DNA from: Rhodobacteraceae bacterium CCMM004
GTDB lineage: Bacteria > Pseudomonadota > Alphaproteobacteria > Rhodobacterales > Rhodobacteraceae
Assembly: GCA_004005435.1 (NCBI GenBank)
Contig: RZWH01000002.1
Location: forward strand, 558,001-622,000
Reading direction: 5' to 3'
Length of the DNA: 64,000 nucleotides
Within the stretch, counting starts at the first letter, position 1, and each line of letters opens with the position of its first letter. A program made the position numbers and the translations under genes. Below the pieces are notes generated by a model. It was not told the DNA's origin, did no database searches, and saw only the letters and a list, made by a program, of their open reading frames with translations. Below are positions 53,034-62,504 of this stretch, piece after piece.

Positions 53034-54743
53034 TCAAAACAGAAAATACCGCTGCGCCATGGGCAGCACCTCGGCCGGGGCACAGATCAGAAGGTCGCCG
53101 TTCGCCCGCACTTCGTAGGTCTCGGGGTTCACGTCGATCTCGGGGCAGGCGTCGTTCAGCACCATGTCGGCCTTGCCGATCCCGCGGGTGCCGCGGACCG
53201 CCACCGTGGTCTTGGCCAGGCCCAGGGCCGCGCCGATCCCGTCCGCCTGCGCCGCCTCCGAGACGAAGGTGACGGCGCCGCGCTCGACGCTGCGGCCCAT
53301 GGCGCCGAACATCGGCCGGGAATAGACCGGCTGCGGCGTCGGGATCGAGGCGTTGGGATCGCCCATCTGCGCGCAGGCGATGGACCCGCCGACCAACACC
53401 ATCTCGGGCTTGACCCCGAAGAAAGCGGGCGACCACAGGCAGAGGTCGGCGCGCTTACCCACCTCGACCGAGCCGATCTCGTGGCCGATACCGTGGGCGA
53501 TGGCCGGGTTGATCGTGTACTTCGCCACGTAGCGGCGCACCCGGCGGTTGTCGTTGTCGCCCTCCTCTTCCGGCAGGCGGCCGCGCTGCTTGCGCATCTT
53601 GTCGGCCGTCTGCCAGGTGCGGATGATCACCTCGCCCACCCGTCCCATCGCCTGGCTGTCGCTGGCGATGATCGAGAATGCGCCCATGTCGTGCAGGATG
53701 TCCTCGGCGGCGATGGTCTCCTTGCGAATGCGGCTCTCGGCGAAGGCGACGTCTTCGGGGATCGCCCGGTCCAGGTGGTGGCAGACCATGAGCATGTCGA
53801 GATGCTCTTCCAACGTGTTGACCGTGTAGGGCCGTGTCGGATTCGTCGACGACGGGATCACGTGCGGCAGGCCGCAGACCTTGATGATGTCGGGGGCGTG
53901 CCCGCCGCCCGCGCCCTCGGTGTGGAAGGCGTGGATGGTGCGCCCGGAGATGGCCGCGACGGTGTCCTCCACGAACCCGCTTTCGTTCAGCGTGTCGGTG
54001 TGGATCATCACCTGCACGTCCATGTCGTCGGCGACGGTGAGGCAGCAGTCGATGGCCGCGGGCGTGGTCCCCCAGTCCTCGTGCAGCTTCATCGCGCAGG
54101 CGCCGGCACGCACCATCTCGACCAGGGCGTCAGGGCGGCTGGCATTGCCTTTGCCGGCCAGGCCGACGTTCACCGGCACCCCGTCCAGGGCCTGGAGCAT
54201 CCGCCCGATATGCCACGGCCCCGGCGTGCAGGTGGTGGCGAGGGTGCCGTGCGCCGGCCCCGTGCCGCCGCCCAGCATCGTGGTAACGCCGGAATGGAGC
54301 GCGTCCTCGATCTGCTGCGGACAGATGAAGTGGATATGCGCATCGAAGCCGCCGGCGGTCAGGATCCGCCCCTCGCCCGCGATGGCCTCGGTTCCCGGAC
54401 CGATCACGATGTCGACGCCGGGCTGCGTGTCGGGGTTGCCGGCCTTGCCGATGGCGGCGATGCGGCCGTCGCGCAGGCCCACATCGGCCTTGTAGATCCC
54501 GGTGTGGTCGAGGATCAGCGCATTGGTGATGACCGTGTCGACGGCGCCCTCGGCGCGGCTGGCTTGGCTCTGTCCCATGCCGTCGCGGATCACCTTGCCG
54601 CCACCGAACTTGACCTCCTCCCCATAGGTGGTGAGGTCGCGCTCGACCTCGATCACCAGGTCGGTGTCGGCGAGCCGCACCCGGTCTCCCGTGGTCGGCC
54701 CGAACATGTCGGCATAGGCGGCGCGGGAGATCGTGACGGGCAT
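53034..54743 (-). CDS. ureC: Urease alpha subunit (catalytic)
   Basis: 569-residue catalytic subunit hydrolysing urea to ammonia and carbamate at a di-nickel site. Nickel ligands are visible: H136 and H138 in [10 protein letters not shown] and the carbamylated K219 in [12 protein letters not shown]; the mobile flap with [22 protein letters not shown] is intact. Length is that of a free-standing UreC. It is separated from ureB by four other genes instead of following it directly. Confidence 0.99.
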   Translation of the reverse strand: MPVTISRAAYADMFGPTTGDRVRLADTDLVIEVERDLTTYGEEVKFGGGKVIRDGMGQSQASRAEGAVDTVITNALILDHTGIYKADVGLRDGRIAAIGKAGNPDTQPGVDIVIGPGTEAIAGEGRILTAGGFDAHIHFICPQQIEDALHSGVTTMLGGGTGPAHGTLATTCTPGPWHIGRMLQALDGVPVNVGLAGKGNASRPDALVEMVRAGACAMKLHEDWGTTPAAIDCCLTVADDMDVQVMIHTDTLNESGFVEDTVAAISGRTIHAFHTEGAGGGHAPDIIKVCGLPHVIPSSTNPTRPYTVNTLEEHLDMLMVCHHLDRAIPEDVAFAESRIRKETIAAEDILHDMGAFSIIASDSQAMGRVGEVIIRTWQTADKMRKQRGRLPEEEGDNDNRRVRRYVAKYTINPAIAHGIGHEIGSVEVGKRADLCLWSPAFFGVKPEMVLVGGSIACAQMGDPNASIPTPQPVYSRPMFGAMGRSVERGAVTFVSEAAQADGIGAALGLAKTTVAVRGTRGIGKADMVLNDACPEIDVNPETYEVRANGDLLICAPAEVLPMAQRYFLF

Positions 54744-54761
54744 GGGCGCTCCTGTTGGGTC

Positions 54762-55064
54762 CTAGCGGCGACGTGCGCGGCTGAGCCTGCGGTGGTTCTT
54801 GGCGGTGGTGTGGGCGATGGGGGCGAGCCAGGCGTCGGCGACGACGCTCGGCCCCTGGCCGGTGGCCGCGGCGGTCCAGGCGTCGAGCCCGGCGCGGGTG
54901 AACGCGCCCGCCTTTTCGCTGACCATCCGCGTCGTCTCGCGCCGCGCCATGGGCCAGAGCCCGGCCATTCCCAGGGTCCGCATGGCAAAAACGGCCTGCG
55001 CCTCGGCCAGCATACGAGCGGCGGCGAAGCCGGTGACGATGAACGGAACGGCGGGAAACAGCAT
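54762..55064 (-). CDS. Small phasin-like protein within the urease operon
   Basis: 100-residue protein, starting MLFPAVPFIVTGFAAARMLAEAQAVFAMRTLGMAGLWPMA, then MVSEKAGAFTRAGLDAWTAAATGQGP and a basic tail KNHRRLSRARRR. The EK..AF..A..A....A..G.(D)P pattern resembles short phasin-like proteins; database entries in Rhodobacterales sometimes carry the misleading name antifreeze protein. A PhaR-type operator lies 39 bases upstream, which supports a link with polyhydroxyalkanoate granules. It precedes ureC by 18 bases. Confidence 0.6.
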   Translation of the reverse strand: MLFPAVPFIVTGFAAARMLAEAQAVFAMRTLGMAGLWPMARRETTRMVSEKAGAFTRAGLDAWTAAATGQGPSVVADAWLAPIAHTTAKNHRRLSRARRR

Positions 55065-55102
55065 CGGAACTCTCCTATGGACTGCGGACAGTCTGCCCGC
55101 GA

Positions 55103-55117
55103 TGCTGCAACGCAGCA
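55103..55117. promoter_or_regulatory. PhaR-type operator TGCTGC-AAC-GCAGCA
   Basis: A perfect six-base inverted repeat around three bases, containing CTGC-N3-GCAG, which I recall as the binding site of the PHA regulator PhaR in Rhodobacter/Paracoccus. It sits 39-53 bases before the phasin-like start, inside the urease operon. A second dyad GACTG-CGGA-CAGTC (55080-55093 region) lies between it and the gene. Confidence 0.55.
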
Positions 55118-55349
55118 AGGGGTGGGGAGGGTTGCATCCCACGGCAAAAAATCCGCCGTTCCCGGTGGCGGGCCCGGGCAGCGGCACAGCGAGCGCGGCC
55201 GCAGCGCCCTCTGCCCGGCAGCCCTGTTCGGTGGAGGCGCCGGGTGCGCAGCGCCGGTCCGCCGCCGAGTCCGTATGCGCCCGCCGCAGATGCGGAGCCC
55301 AGTCGCGGCGCAGGCAGGAACGACCGGCAACCGCCTGATCCCTCAGACA

Positions 55350-55757
55350 CTATTGGAGGCCCCGTGCGAAGATGGTGAGGTCCAGCGTCCGCCCGCGGGT
55401 CACGCGAGCCAGGCATTGATGCGTGATCTGCCCCATGATCGAGCCGCCCCTGGCCACCTGCGCCTCGGCCGCGCAGGCGGCGTCGCGGAAGGGGATCCAG
55501 GCGCGCTGAGCGTCGCGGAGCATCTCGGCGACGGGAACGGCCCCAGCCCCGCCCGCGGCGTCCATTTGCCGCGCCGCAGCGACGGCCGCGGCATAGGCGG
55601 CGTTCAACTCCGCGTCGGCGCGCAGATAGTCCTGCTCGGCGCACCAGGTCAGCTCGACCTGCGCCACGGCGGCGGCGCAGTCGATCTGCTGCGCCGCCCC
55701 GGCCGAGGCCCAGAGCCCCACCGCCAGGACCGCGGCCGGCCTAAGCGCGAAAGGCAT
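55350..55757 (-). CDS. LprI-like (DUF1311) secreted protein
   Basis: 135-residue exported protein with signal peptide MPFALRPAAVLAVGLWASAGAA. The mature part has the DUF1311/LprI pattern: IDCAAAVAQVELTWCAEQDYLRADAELNAAYAAAV, then AQRAWIPFRDAACAAEA and HQCLARVTRGRTLDL, with four Cys for two disulfides. Some LprI proteins inhibit lysozyme. A small orf of similar size is known in other Rhodobacter urease clusters, as I recall. The start overlaps the AhpD-like gene by 17 bases. The 285 bases downstream hold only the PhaR site. Confidence 0.82.
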   Translation of the reverse strand: MPFALRPAAVLAVGLWASAGAAQQIDCAAAVAQVELTWCAEQDYLRADAELNAAYAAAVAAARQMDAAGGAGAVPVAEMLRDAQRAWIPFRDAACAAEAQVARGGSIMGQITHQCLARVTRGRTLDLTIFARGLQ

Positions 55758-56136
55758 CGTCCACCTCCGTCTGCAGGCCGGTCACCAGCGCGTTGGTTTG
55801 TGCCGCCATGCCGATCACCGCCAGGAGTTCGCCGTGCTGTTCCGGCGTCATCCCCTTGGCCCGCGCCGCGGCGGTGTGGGAATGGACGCAATAGCTGCAT
55901 CCGTTGGCGGTGGAGACGGCGATGTAGATCAACTCCTTGGTCAGGGGGTCGAGCGCGCCGGGCGCCATCACGGCCTTGAGCCGCTCCCAGGTCGCGCGCA
56001 GGAGCGGCGGGTCGTGGGCCAGAGCGCGCCAGAAGTTGTTGACCACGTCGGTGCCGCGGACCGCGCGGATGTCGTCGAAGACGGCCCGCGCCTCGGGCGA
56101 GAGGTCGGCGTCGCCGAGGAGCGGGACCGTCCCCAT
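55741..56136 (-). CDS. AhpD-like/carboxymuconolactone decarboxylase family protein
   Basis: 131-residue alkylhydroperoxidase-fold protein. The redox motif TANGCSYCVHSHTAAARAKGM gives C80, C83 and H87, as in AhpD-like peroxidases. It follows the cyclase gene by four bases and overlaps the LprI-like gene, so the three form a tight block inside the urease operon. Substrate unknown; peroxide detoxification is typical. Confidence 0.87.
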   Translation of the reverse strand: MGTVPLLGDADLSPEARAVFDDIRAVRGTDVVNNFWRALAHDPPLLRATWERLKAVMAPGALDPLTKELIYIAVSTANGCSYCVHSHTAAARAKGMTPEQHGELLAVIGMAAQTNALVTGLQTEVDDAFRA

Positions 56137-56140
56137 GGCC

Positions 56141-56962
56141 TCAGACCATCGCAAAGATGCGGGCGGGCCCGCCGGTGCCGCCGCGGTGCTTGGGCGCACC
56201 GACCACAAGGGTAGCGCCGGCCGCCGGCACCTGGTCGAGGCCGGCCAGGTTCTCGATCCCGTAGCGGCCCGCGGGCAGCCAGGCGTAGTGGGTGGCGAAG
56301 TCGGCCGAGGGCCCGTGGTCGAGCGACAGGGTGTCGACGGCGATCGCCGCCGCGGTCGTCTCTTCCAACAGCATCTGGGTCGCCTCGATGTGGAAGCCGG
56401 GGAAATGCAGCACGCCGTCGCCGTCGCGGCCGGTAAACGCCGCCTGATCGCCCGCCTTGGCCCCCCAGCCCGAATGCATCGCCACGCAGGCGCGGTCGGG
56501 GATCGGGCCGTTGGCGTCGATCCAGGCGCCGAGGTCGTCGGGCGTCACCTGGGCATCGGGGTTCGACGCGGCCTTTTCGTGGATGTGGATCACGCAGAGC
56601 GGCACTACCAGGTCGCCCACCGCGATCTCGTCCACCGAGGTGCCGTCGGCGGAGAAGTGCAGCGGCGCGTCGATATGGGTCGCCGTGTGCTCGTTGATCG
56701 ACAGATTGTAGAGGTTGAAGCCGTGGTCGGCGAAGTTGAACTCCTGCGCCATGGAGATGCCCGGCTCGCCAAAGAAGGTGGGAAAAACCTCGCTGAGCGT
56801 GTGGGTCATGTCCACCACCCCGCCGTGGCCCGCCGCCAGCGCCGGGGGTGCGGCCACCGGGCCCAGCGCCGCCGCGGCCACGCCGGCCGCCCCGGCTCCG
56901 AAGAACGCGCGGCGGCTGAGCATCCGCTCCTTCACCGCCTCAATCACGCAGATGTCGCACAT
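56141..56962 (-). CDS. Tat-exported cyclase family protein (kynurenine formamidase/isatin hydrolase-like)
   Basis: 273-residue metal-dependent hydrolase of the cyclase family. SRRAFFGAGAAGVAAAALG near residues 16-34 is a twin-arginine signal after a short Cys-containing leader (MCDICVIEAVKERM). The metal motif INEHTATHIDAPLHF gives H92, H96 and D98, and VDTLSLDHGPSADFATH the substrate region. Relatives hydrolyse N-formylkynurenine, isatin or similar cyclic amides. An exported amide hydrolase between ureB and ureC is an unexpected partner for urease. Confidence 0.87.
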   Translation of the reverse strand: MCDICVIEAVKERMLSRRAFFGAGAAGVAAAALGPVAAPPALAAGHGGVVDMTHTLSEVFPTFFGEPGISMAQEFNFADHGFNLYNLSINEHTATHIDAPLHFSADGTSVDEIAVGDLVVPLCVIHIHEKAASNPDAQVTPDDLGAWIDANGPIPDRACVAMHSGWGAKAGDQAAFTGRDGDGVLHFPGFHIEATQMLLEETTAAAIAVDTLSLDHGPSADFATHYAWLPAGRYGIENLAGLDQVPAAGATLVVGAPKHRGGTGGPARIFAMV

Positions 56963-56992
56963 GGGTCCAGTCCTCCTCCTGAGCGCGCGGTG

Positions 56993-57298
56993 TCAGAGGT
57001 CTCCCATCACCGCGCCGTTGAAACCGATGGCCCGCCGGGCGCCGCCATAGGGCACCAGCCGCACGGTCCGGGTCTGCCCCGGCTCGAACCGCACCGCGGT
57101 GCCCGCGGGGATGTCCAGCCTGAGTCCCCGCGCCGCATCGCGGTCGAAGTCGAGCGCTCCGTTGGTTTCGGCAAAATGATAGTGGCTGCCGACCTGAACG
57201 GGCCGGTCGCCGGTGTTGGCGACCTCCAACTCGGTGACCGGGGCGCCATCGTTCAGGACGATGTCGCCGGGGGCGCACACGACCTCGCCCGGGATCAT
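56993..57298 (-). CDS. ureB: Urease beta subunit
   Basis: 101-residue structural subunit: [48 protein letters not shown] and a terminal [11 protein letters not shown] are the usual UreB sequence. Its ATG overlaps the stop of a 31-codon ORF. Subunits A, B and C assemble as a trimer of trimers. Confidence 0.97.
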   Translation of the reverse strand: MIPGEVVCAPGDIVLNDGAPVTELEVANTGDRPVQVGSHYHFAETNGALDFDRDAARGLRLDIPAGTAVRFEPGQTRTVRLVPYGGARRAIGFNGAVMGDL

Positions 57299-57390
57299 CG
57301 TCGCGGCCCGGGGTTGGGTCGGCGGACGGGAATGGGCACCGGCCGGGGGGCCGGGGCGAGGCGGTCGAGCAGGTCTTGGAGAATGCGCAT
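57295..57390 (-). CDS. 31-codon ORF between ureA and ureB
   Basis: Encodes a 31-residue peptide starting [17 protein letters not shown] and continuing Pro/Arg-rich to a PGPRR end. The ATG follows AGAGGACCG, a good ribosome site, just after the ureA stop, and its TGA overlaps the ureB ATG (ATGA), so it fills the gap exactly and would couple ureA and ureB translation. An amphipathic helix plus polyproline-like tail is plausible. No known family. Confidence 0.55.
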   Translation of the reverse strand: MRILQDLLDRLAPAPRPVPIPVRRPNPGPRR

Positions 57391-57398
57391 CGGTCCTC

Positions 57399-57701
57399 TC
57401 AGCGGATCGGGTGATGGACGGTCACAAGCTTGGTCCCGTCGGGGAACGTCGCCTCGACCTGCACGTCGTGGATCATCTGCGCGACCCCCTCCATACAATC
57501 CTCGGCACGGACCACGTGGGCGCCGGCCTGCATCAGGTCGGCCACGGACCGACCGTCGCGGGCCCCTTCGACCACGTAGTCGGTGATCAACGCGATGGCC
57601 TCGGGATGGTTCAATTTGACCCCCCGGGCGTGGCGGTTGCGGGCGACGATGGCCGCCATGCTGATCAACAGCTTGTCCTTTTCGCGCGGGGTCAGGTTCA
57701 C
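57399..57701 (-). CDS. ureA: Urease gamma subunit
   Basis: 100-residue structural subunit: [50 protein letters not shown] and [19 protein letters not shown] are UreA hallmarks. It follows ureD by 15 bases. Confidence 0.98.
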   Translation of the reverse strand: MNLTPREKDKLLISMAAIVARNRHARGVKLNHPEAIALITDYVVEGARDGRSVADLMQAGAHVVRAEDCMEGVAQMIHDVQVEATFPDGTKLVTVHHPIR

Positions 57702-57716
57702 CGCCGGTTCCTTTCG

Positions 57717-58532
57717 TCACATCGTCCAGACGCGCGGCAGGGGGCCGCCGCGAAGGTGGGTCAGGAGCGCCGCCGCCAGGCGCCTGAGGGGCTGGGCGTC
57801 GGCCGCCATCAGGCGCACCACGCATTTCCCGTCCCAGCCGCTGACCGCCCAGCGGACGCCGTCGGCGCCCGGCAGACGGCGCAGCGCCTCGGCCGCCGCC
57901 TCGGCCCCCGGCGCCACCAGGGCGATCAGCCCCAGGGCGCGGGCGCCGGCCAGGGTGGCGGGGTTGTCCGCCGCGGCCAGCACCGCGTCGTCCAGCGCCA
58001 GACCCTCGACCAGCACGGGGCGGCCGTCGCGGGTGACCCGGCGGCGGTCGGCGAAGCGCAGGCGGGCCACCGTCTCGCCCATGGCGCGGCGGCCCAGGAC
58101 CACGGTTTCGGCCATGAGCAGCCGGGCATCGCCGCGGAGCATGGCAACGGTCCGACGCTCCAGGTCGGCGCGGTCGAAGAGGATCGTCTCCTGCGGCAGC
58201 CAGTCGAGCGCGGCGCCGGGGGCCAGATCCAGCCTCACGTCGACCCGCCCCGGCGCGCCCGGCAGAGCGGCATAGGCCCGCTCGGCCGTCTGCGTGGTGG
58301 CGGTGGCGCGGGCCCCCGCCTCCAGCGCGACGGAGAAGGTCAGGCGGTCGCCCCCGGTGATCCCCCCGGCGGTGTTGAGGAACACCACCTCGGGGGCCGC
58401 GCCGTGCATCCGCGGCAGCATCGCCTTGGCCGCGCCGGACTGAGCCAGATCGACGAGGCCGCGGCGGGACAGGCGCACCGCCGCGCGGCCGCGCGCCCGC
58501 TCCAGCGTCAGGGATGAGGTGTCGTCGAACAT
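57717..58532 (-). CDS. ureD: Urease accessory protein UreD
   Basis: 271-residue scaffold for nickel insertion (UreD/UreH). FLNTAGGITGGDRLTFSVALEAGARATATTQTAERAY is the family signature, with LPQETILFDRADLERRT following. ATG at 58532 is chosen over upstream in-frame codons, which would extend into the pyrC promoter region. It is the first gene of the urease operon. The 152-base divergent gap to pyrC shows no clear sigma-54 site. Confidence 0.95.
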   Translation of the reverse strand: MFDDTSSLTLERARGRAAVRLSRRGLVDLAQSGAAKAMLPRMHGAAPEVVFLNTAGGITGGDRLTFSVALEAGARATATTQTAERAYAALPGAPGRVDVRLDLAPGAALDWLPQETILFDRADLERRTVAMLRGDARLLMAETVVLGRRAMGETVARLRFADRRRVTRDGRPVLVEGLALDDAVLAAADNPATLAGARALGLIALVAPGAEAAAEALRRLPGADGVRWAVSGWDGKCVVRLMAADAQPLRRLAAALLTHLRGGPLPRVWTM

Positions 58533-58684
58533 GGGCCCCCGGATGGTCGCCCTAGACGCTAGCAGCCCGGACCGAAGCGTCCAGTCCCGGGCGCCGCGGC
58601 GGGGCACGCGGCGGAGCGCATTGCCGCATTTTTAGGCAGACCCGCGGCTGGCGCGGCGGCCGCGGCGGGTGTAGCCCTGGGGCC

Positions 58685-59728
58685 ATGACCCGCACCCTGA
58701 CCCTCCGCCGCCCCGACGACTGGCACCTGCATCTGCGCGACGGCGCGATGATGCATGCGGTGCTGCCCTGGACCGCGCGCCATTTCGCCCGCGCCATCAT
58801 CATGCCGAACCTGGTGCCGCCGGTGGTCACGCCGGCCGACGCCGCCGCCTACCGCGACCGGATCCTGGCGGCCACGCCCCGCGGCTCGGGCTTTCGCCCG
58901 CTGATGACGCTCTATCTGACCGAAGAGACGCAGCCGCGCGACGTCCGCGCGGCGGCCGAGATCGGGCTGATCGCGGCGGTCAAGCTCTATCCCGCCGGGG
59001 CCACGACGAACTCGGCGAGCGGGGTCAAGGACTTCTCCAAAGTGCGGCGGGTGCTGGAGACCATGGCCCAGGTCGGCCTGCCGCTCTGCGTCCACGGCGA
59101 GGTCACGGACGCGGAGGTCGACATCTTCGACCGCGAGGCGGCGTTTCTCGACCGGGTGCTGGACCCGATCCGCCGCGATTTGCCGGAGTTGCGGGTGGTG
59201 CTGGAGCACGTGACCACCACCGACGGGGTGGCCTATGTGCGCGAGGGCGGGGACGGCATCGCGGGGACGATCACCGCCCATCACCTGGTCCTGAACCGCA
59301 ACCACCTGTTGGCCGGGGGGATCCGGCCCCACTACTACTGCCTGCCGGTGGCCAAGCGCGAGACCCACCGCCGGGCGCTGGTGGGGGCGGCCACGTCGGG
59401 GGAGGCGTCGTTCTTCCTCGGCACCGACTCGGCGCCGCACACGGACGCGGCCAAGCTCCAGCCCTGCGGCTGCGCGGGATGCTTTACCGCCCCCAACGCG
59501 CTGTCGGTGCTGGCCGAGGTGTTCGAGGCCGAGGGCGCGCTGGACCGGCTGGAGGCGTTCGCGTCGCTGAACGGCCCGGCCTTCTATCGGCTGGAGCCCA
59601 ACGCCGAGACGATCACCCTGGAAAGGGCGGCGCCGGAGGACGTGCCCGCGCAGATCGACACCGAAGACGGCCCGGTGACCGTCTTCGACCCCGGCATGGC
59701 CCTGCATTGGCGGGTCTCGGGCGGCTGA
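58685..59728 (+). CDS. pyrC: Dihydroorotase (PyrC)
   Basis: 347-residue class II dihydroorotase of pyrimidine synthesis. Zinc ligands H14 and H16 in [10 protein letters not shown], carbamylated K100 in [20 protein letters not shown] and [13 protein letters not shown]. Length is typical. pyrE and dnaB follow on the same strand, interrupted by repeat A copy 3. Confidence 0.97.
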   Translation: MTRTLTLRRPDDWHLHLRDGAMMHAVLPWTARHFARAIIMPNLVPPVVTPADAAAYRDRILAATPRGSGFRPLMTLYLTEETQPRDVRAAAEIGLIAAVKLYPAGATTNSASGVKDFSKVRRVLETMAQVGLPLCVHGEVTDAEVDIFDREAAFLDRVLDPIRRDLPELRVVLEHVTTTDGVAYVREGGDGIAGTITAHHLVLNRNHLLAGGIRPHYYCLPVAKRETHRRALVGAATSGEASFFLGTDSAPHTDAAKLQPCGCAGCFTAPNALSVLAEVFEAEGALDRLEAFASLNGPAFYRLEPNAETITLERAAPEDVPAQIDTEDGPVTVFDPGMALHWRVSGG

Positions 59729-59737
59729 GGGGGGGCC

Positions 59738-59947
59738 GAGCCGCGCGGCCGCCGACCCGCGGGGTGGCGGTCCGGACCGGGGAGCGGGGCGGTTTATCGC
59801 AGCCGTGTTAGCTCGACCCCTGAGCGTCGCGCCAGCGTCAGCCAACCGCCGCCCCGGGGGGCGGGGTCATGCCGAAGGCATGCCTGCGGCATGACGGTCG
59901 CGCGGCGGGCTGACGCCCTTATTCCGCGCGGGGAGGAGGGCGGACGT
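59738..59947. repeat. Dispersed intergenic repeat A, copy 3
   Basis: Starts GAGCCGCGCGGCCGCCGACC like the 10844 and 11084 copies, with matching GGTTTATCGCAGCCG and ATTCCGCGCGGGGA blocks. Unlike the others it contains an extra segment of about 20 to 25 bases forming a perfect nine-base stem: GTCATGCCG (59866-59874) with CGGCATGAC (59887-59895), the loop itself holding AGGCATGCCT. It separates pyrC from pyrE. Confidence 0.8.
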
Positions 59948-60027
59948 GCGCGCCCACCGCCGCCCCGCCCTTGCGCCCCGCCCCCGCCTCGCCCTATCCC
60001 TGCGGCACGCCAGCGAGGAGGTTCCCC

Positions 60028-60708
60028 ATGCGCGCCACCGGATTCCCGCCCGCCGACGAGATCGCCCGCCTCTCGGCCCACATGCTGTGGGAGGCCGAGG
60101 CGGTGCATTTCCGCCCCGACGACCCCTACACCCTGGCCTCGGGTCTGCCCTCGCCCACGTATGTGGATTGCCGCCGCCTGATCTCGTTCCCGCGGATCCG
60201 GGCGACGCTCATGGACTTTTTGGCCGCCACCATCCAGCGCGAGGCGGGCTTCGAGGCATTCGACGTCATCGCGGGCGGCGAGACAGCGGGCATCCCCTTT
60301 GCCGCGCTGATCGCCGAGCGGCTGGCCCTGCCCATGGCCTATGTGCGCAAAAAGCCCAAGGGCTACGGCCGCAACGCCCGGATCGAGGGCGCCATGGACG
60401 AGGGGCAGCGGGTGCTCCTGATCGAGGACATGACCACCGACGGGGGATCGAAGCTGAGCTTCGTCGACGCGATCCGCGCGACCGGCGCCAGCTGCGGGCA
60501 CACGGCGGTGCTGTTCTCCTATGGCATCTTTCCCGAGACCGAGCCGCGTCTGGCCGAGCACGGGGTGCGCCTCCATGCGCTCTGCACGTGGTGGGACGTG
60601 CTGGCGGCGGCCCGGACGCGGGGCGCCTTCGACGCCGACACCCTGGCGGCGGTCGAGGCGTTCCTGACCGCGCCCAGGGCCTGGCAGGAGGCGCGCGCCG
60701 CGTCCTGA
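60028..60708 (+). CDS. pyrE: Orotate phosphoribosyltransferase
   Basis: 226-residue enzyme joining orotate to [22 protein letters not shown] near the N-terminus, [19 protein letters not shown], and the PRPP loop [14 protein letters not shown] are present. GAGGAGGTTCCCC precedes the ATG. It acts two steps after PyrC in UMP synthesis. Confidence 0.97.
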   Translation: MRATGFPPADEIARLSAHMLWEAEAVHFRPDDPYTLASGLPSPTYVDCRRLISFPRIRATLMDFLAATIQREAGFEAFDVIAGGETAGIPFAALIAERLALPMAYVRKKPKGYGRNARIEGAMDEGQRVLLIEDMTTDGGSKLSFVDAIRATGASCGHTAVLFSYGIFPETEPRLAEHGVRLHALCTWWDVLAAARTRGAFDADTLAAVEAFLTAPRAWQEARAAS

Positions 60709-60837
60709 CGATTCGTCCCCGCCCCATCCACAGATCCGGCACGCCTCTGCCGATCCGCCCCCACGCGGGCAAAGATGTTGACGCCCGCCCCCTCCGCGCC
60801 ACAAGATGATGCGAGAGGCGCCGCGCGCCGCCGCCGT

Positions 60838-60846
60838 TTATCCACA
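60838..60846 (+). promoter_or_regulatory. Perfect DnaA box upstream of dnaB
   Basis: TTATCCACA, the consensus DnaA-binding 9-mer, 97 bases before the dnaB start in the pyrE-dnaB gap. A partial match (CATCCACA) lies at 60725. A single box cannot be an origin; it may link dnaB expression to DnaA. Confidence 0.5.
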
Positions 60847-60942
60847 GGCGATCCCCAGAATTCATACAATTTGAACGGGGGTCGGGGCGCGGCTAAGACA
60901 AGTCCAAGAGGCAGGCGGCAGACCGGGCACGAGGGGGCAGGC

Positions 60943-62436
60943 ATGAACGAGATCGCGGCGATTCGACCGGGGGGACCGGCGGCGGAAGAGGCCGATACCC
61001 TGCCCCACTCCATCGAGGCCGAGCAGCAACTCCTCGGCGCCATTCTGACCAACAACGACGTCTACGACAGGGTCGCGTCGATCCTGAACGAGTCGCATTT
61101 CTACGACCCGGTCCACGCCCGCATCTACCAGGTCGCCGCGGCGCGGATCGCCAAGAACGCGCTGGCCTCTCCGGTGACGCTCAAGGCGTTCCTGGAGGAC
61201 GACGAGGGGCTCAAGGAGCTGGGCGGGCCCGCCTATCTGCTGCGCCTGGCCGGGGCGGCCATCGGCAGCTTCGCCGTGCGCGACTACGCGCAGATGATTT
61301 ATGACATGGCGATCCGGCGCCAGCTTATCGACCTGGGCCACGAGATCGCAGGCAAGGCGGGCAAGGTCGACGTCGCCTCCGAGCCCCGGGAGCAGATCGT
61401 CGAGGCGGAACAGAAGCTCTACAAGCTGGCCGAGCAGGGGCAGGTCAGCCAGGGGTTCCAGTCGTTCCTGCGCGCCGTGACGGACGCGGTGAACATGGCC
61501 AACGCGGCCTACAAGCGCGACGGCCAGATGTCGGGCATCGCCACCGGCCTCACCGACCTCGACAAGAAGCTGGGCGGCCTGCACAAATCCGACCTCCTGA
61601 TCCTCGCCGGGCGGCCGTCCATGGGCAAGACGTCGCTGGCCACCAACATCGCCTTCAACATGGCACGGGCCTATCGCCGGGGCGAGACGCCGTCGGGCGA
61701 GATCGGCGCGGTGGAGGGCGGCGTCGTGGGGTTCTTCAGCCTGGAGATGTCGGCCGAGCAACTGGCCGCGCGGATCCTCAGCGAGGCCGCCGAGGTGCCC
61801 AGCGAACAGATCCGCCGCGGCGACATGGACGAGACCGAGTTCCGCCGCTTCGTCGAGGCCGCCAAGGCGCTGGAGGCCTGCCCGCTCTATATCGACGACA
61901 CCGCCGCCCTGCCGATCAGCCAGCTGGCCGCCCGGGCCCGGCGGTTGAAGCGCGAGCATGGGCTGGATGCGCTGTTCGTGGATTACCTGCAACTGGTGCG
62001 GCCCGCGACGGCCAAGGACAGCCGCGTCAACGAGGTCAGCGAGATCACCCAAGGGCTCAAGGCCATCGCCAAGGAGCTGGACATCCCCGTGGTGGCGCTC
62101 AGCCAGCTGAGCCGCCAGGTGGAGAACCGCGAGGACAAGCGCCCGCAGTTGAGCGACCTGCGCGAATCGGGCTCGATCGAGCAGGACGCCGACGTGGTGA
62201 TGTTCGTGTTCCGCGAGGAATACTACAAGGAGCGGGAAAAGCCGGGCGACCACGAGCTGGAGAAGATGGCGCAGTGGCAGGACGAGATGGAACGCCTGCA
62301 CGGCAAGGCCGAGCTGATCATCGGCAAGCAGCGCCACGGCCCCATCGGCACGGTCGACCTGAGCTTCGAAGGGCGGTTCACCCGCTTCGGAAATCTGGTG
62401 AAACCGTGGCAGCAGGGGGCCGGGGACGGGTTCTGA
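60943..62436 (+). CDS. dnaB: Replicative DNA helicase DnaB
   Basis: 497-residue hexameric helicase of the replication fork. N-terminal domain PHSIEAEQQLLGAILTNNDVYDRV; RecA-type motor with Walker A LAGRPSMGKTSLA (residues 223-231), GFFSLEMSAEQLAARI, FVDYLQLV and the arginine-finger region SRQVENREDKRPQLSDLRESGSIEQDADVV. No intein and normal length. Confidence 0.98.
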   Translation: MNEIAAIRPGGPAAEEADTLPHSIEAEQQLLGAILTNNDVYDRVASILNESHFYDPVHARIYQVAAARIAKNALASPVTLKAFLEDDEGLKELGGPAYLLRLAGAAIGSFAVRDYAQMIYDMAIRRQLIDLGHEIAGKAGKVDVASEPREQIVEAEQKLYKLAEQGQVSQGFQSFLRAVTDAVNMANAAYKRDGQMSGIATGLTDLDKKLGGLHKSDLLILAGRPSMGKTSLATNIAFNMARAYRRGETPSGEIGAVEGGVVGFFSLEMSAEQLAARILSEAAEVPSEQIRRGDMDETEFRRFVEAAKALEACPLYIDDTAALPISQLAARARRLKREHGLDALFVDYLQLVRPATAKDSRVNEVSEITQGLKAIAKELDIPVVALSQLSRQVENREDKRPQLSDLRESGSIEQDADVVMFVFREEYYKEREKPGDHELEKMAQWQDEMERLHGKAELIIGKQRHGPIGTVDLSFEGRFTRFGNLVKPWQQGAGDGF

Positions 62437-62504
62437 GCGGCGCCTGATCAAGGCCCTGCGCGATGACGCTGTCGGACCCTTGCCCGGGTCCGGCGTTCGC
62501 GGTG

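Noticed and set aside
60838-60846. Replication origin
   Set aside because: A single DnaA box with no cluster of boxes or AT-rich unwinding region.
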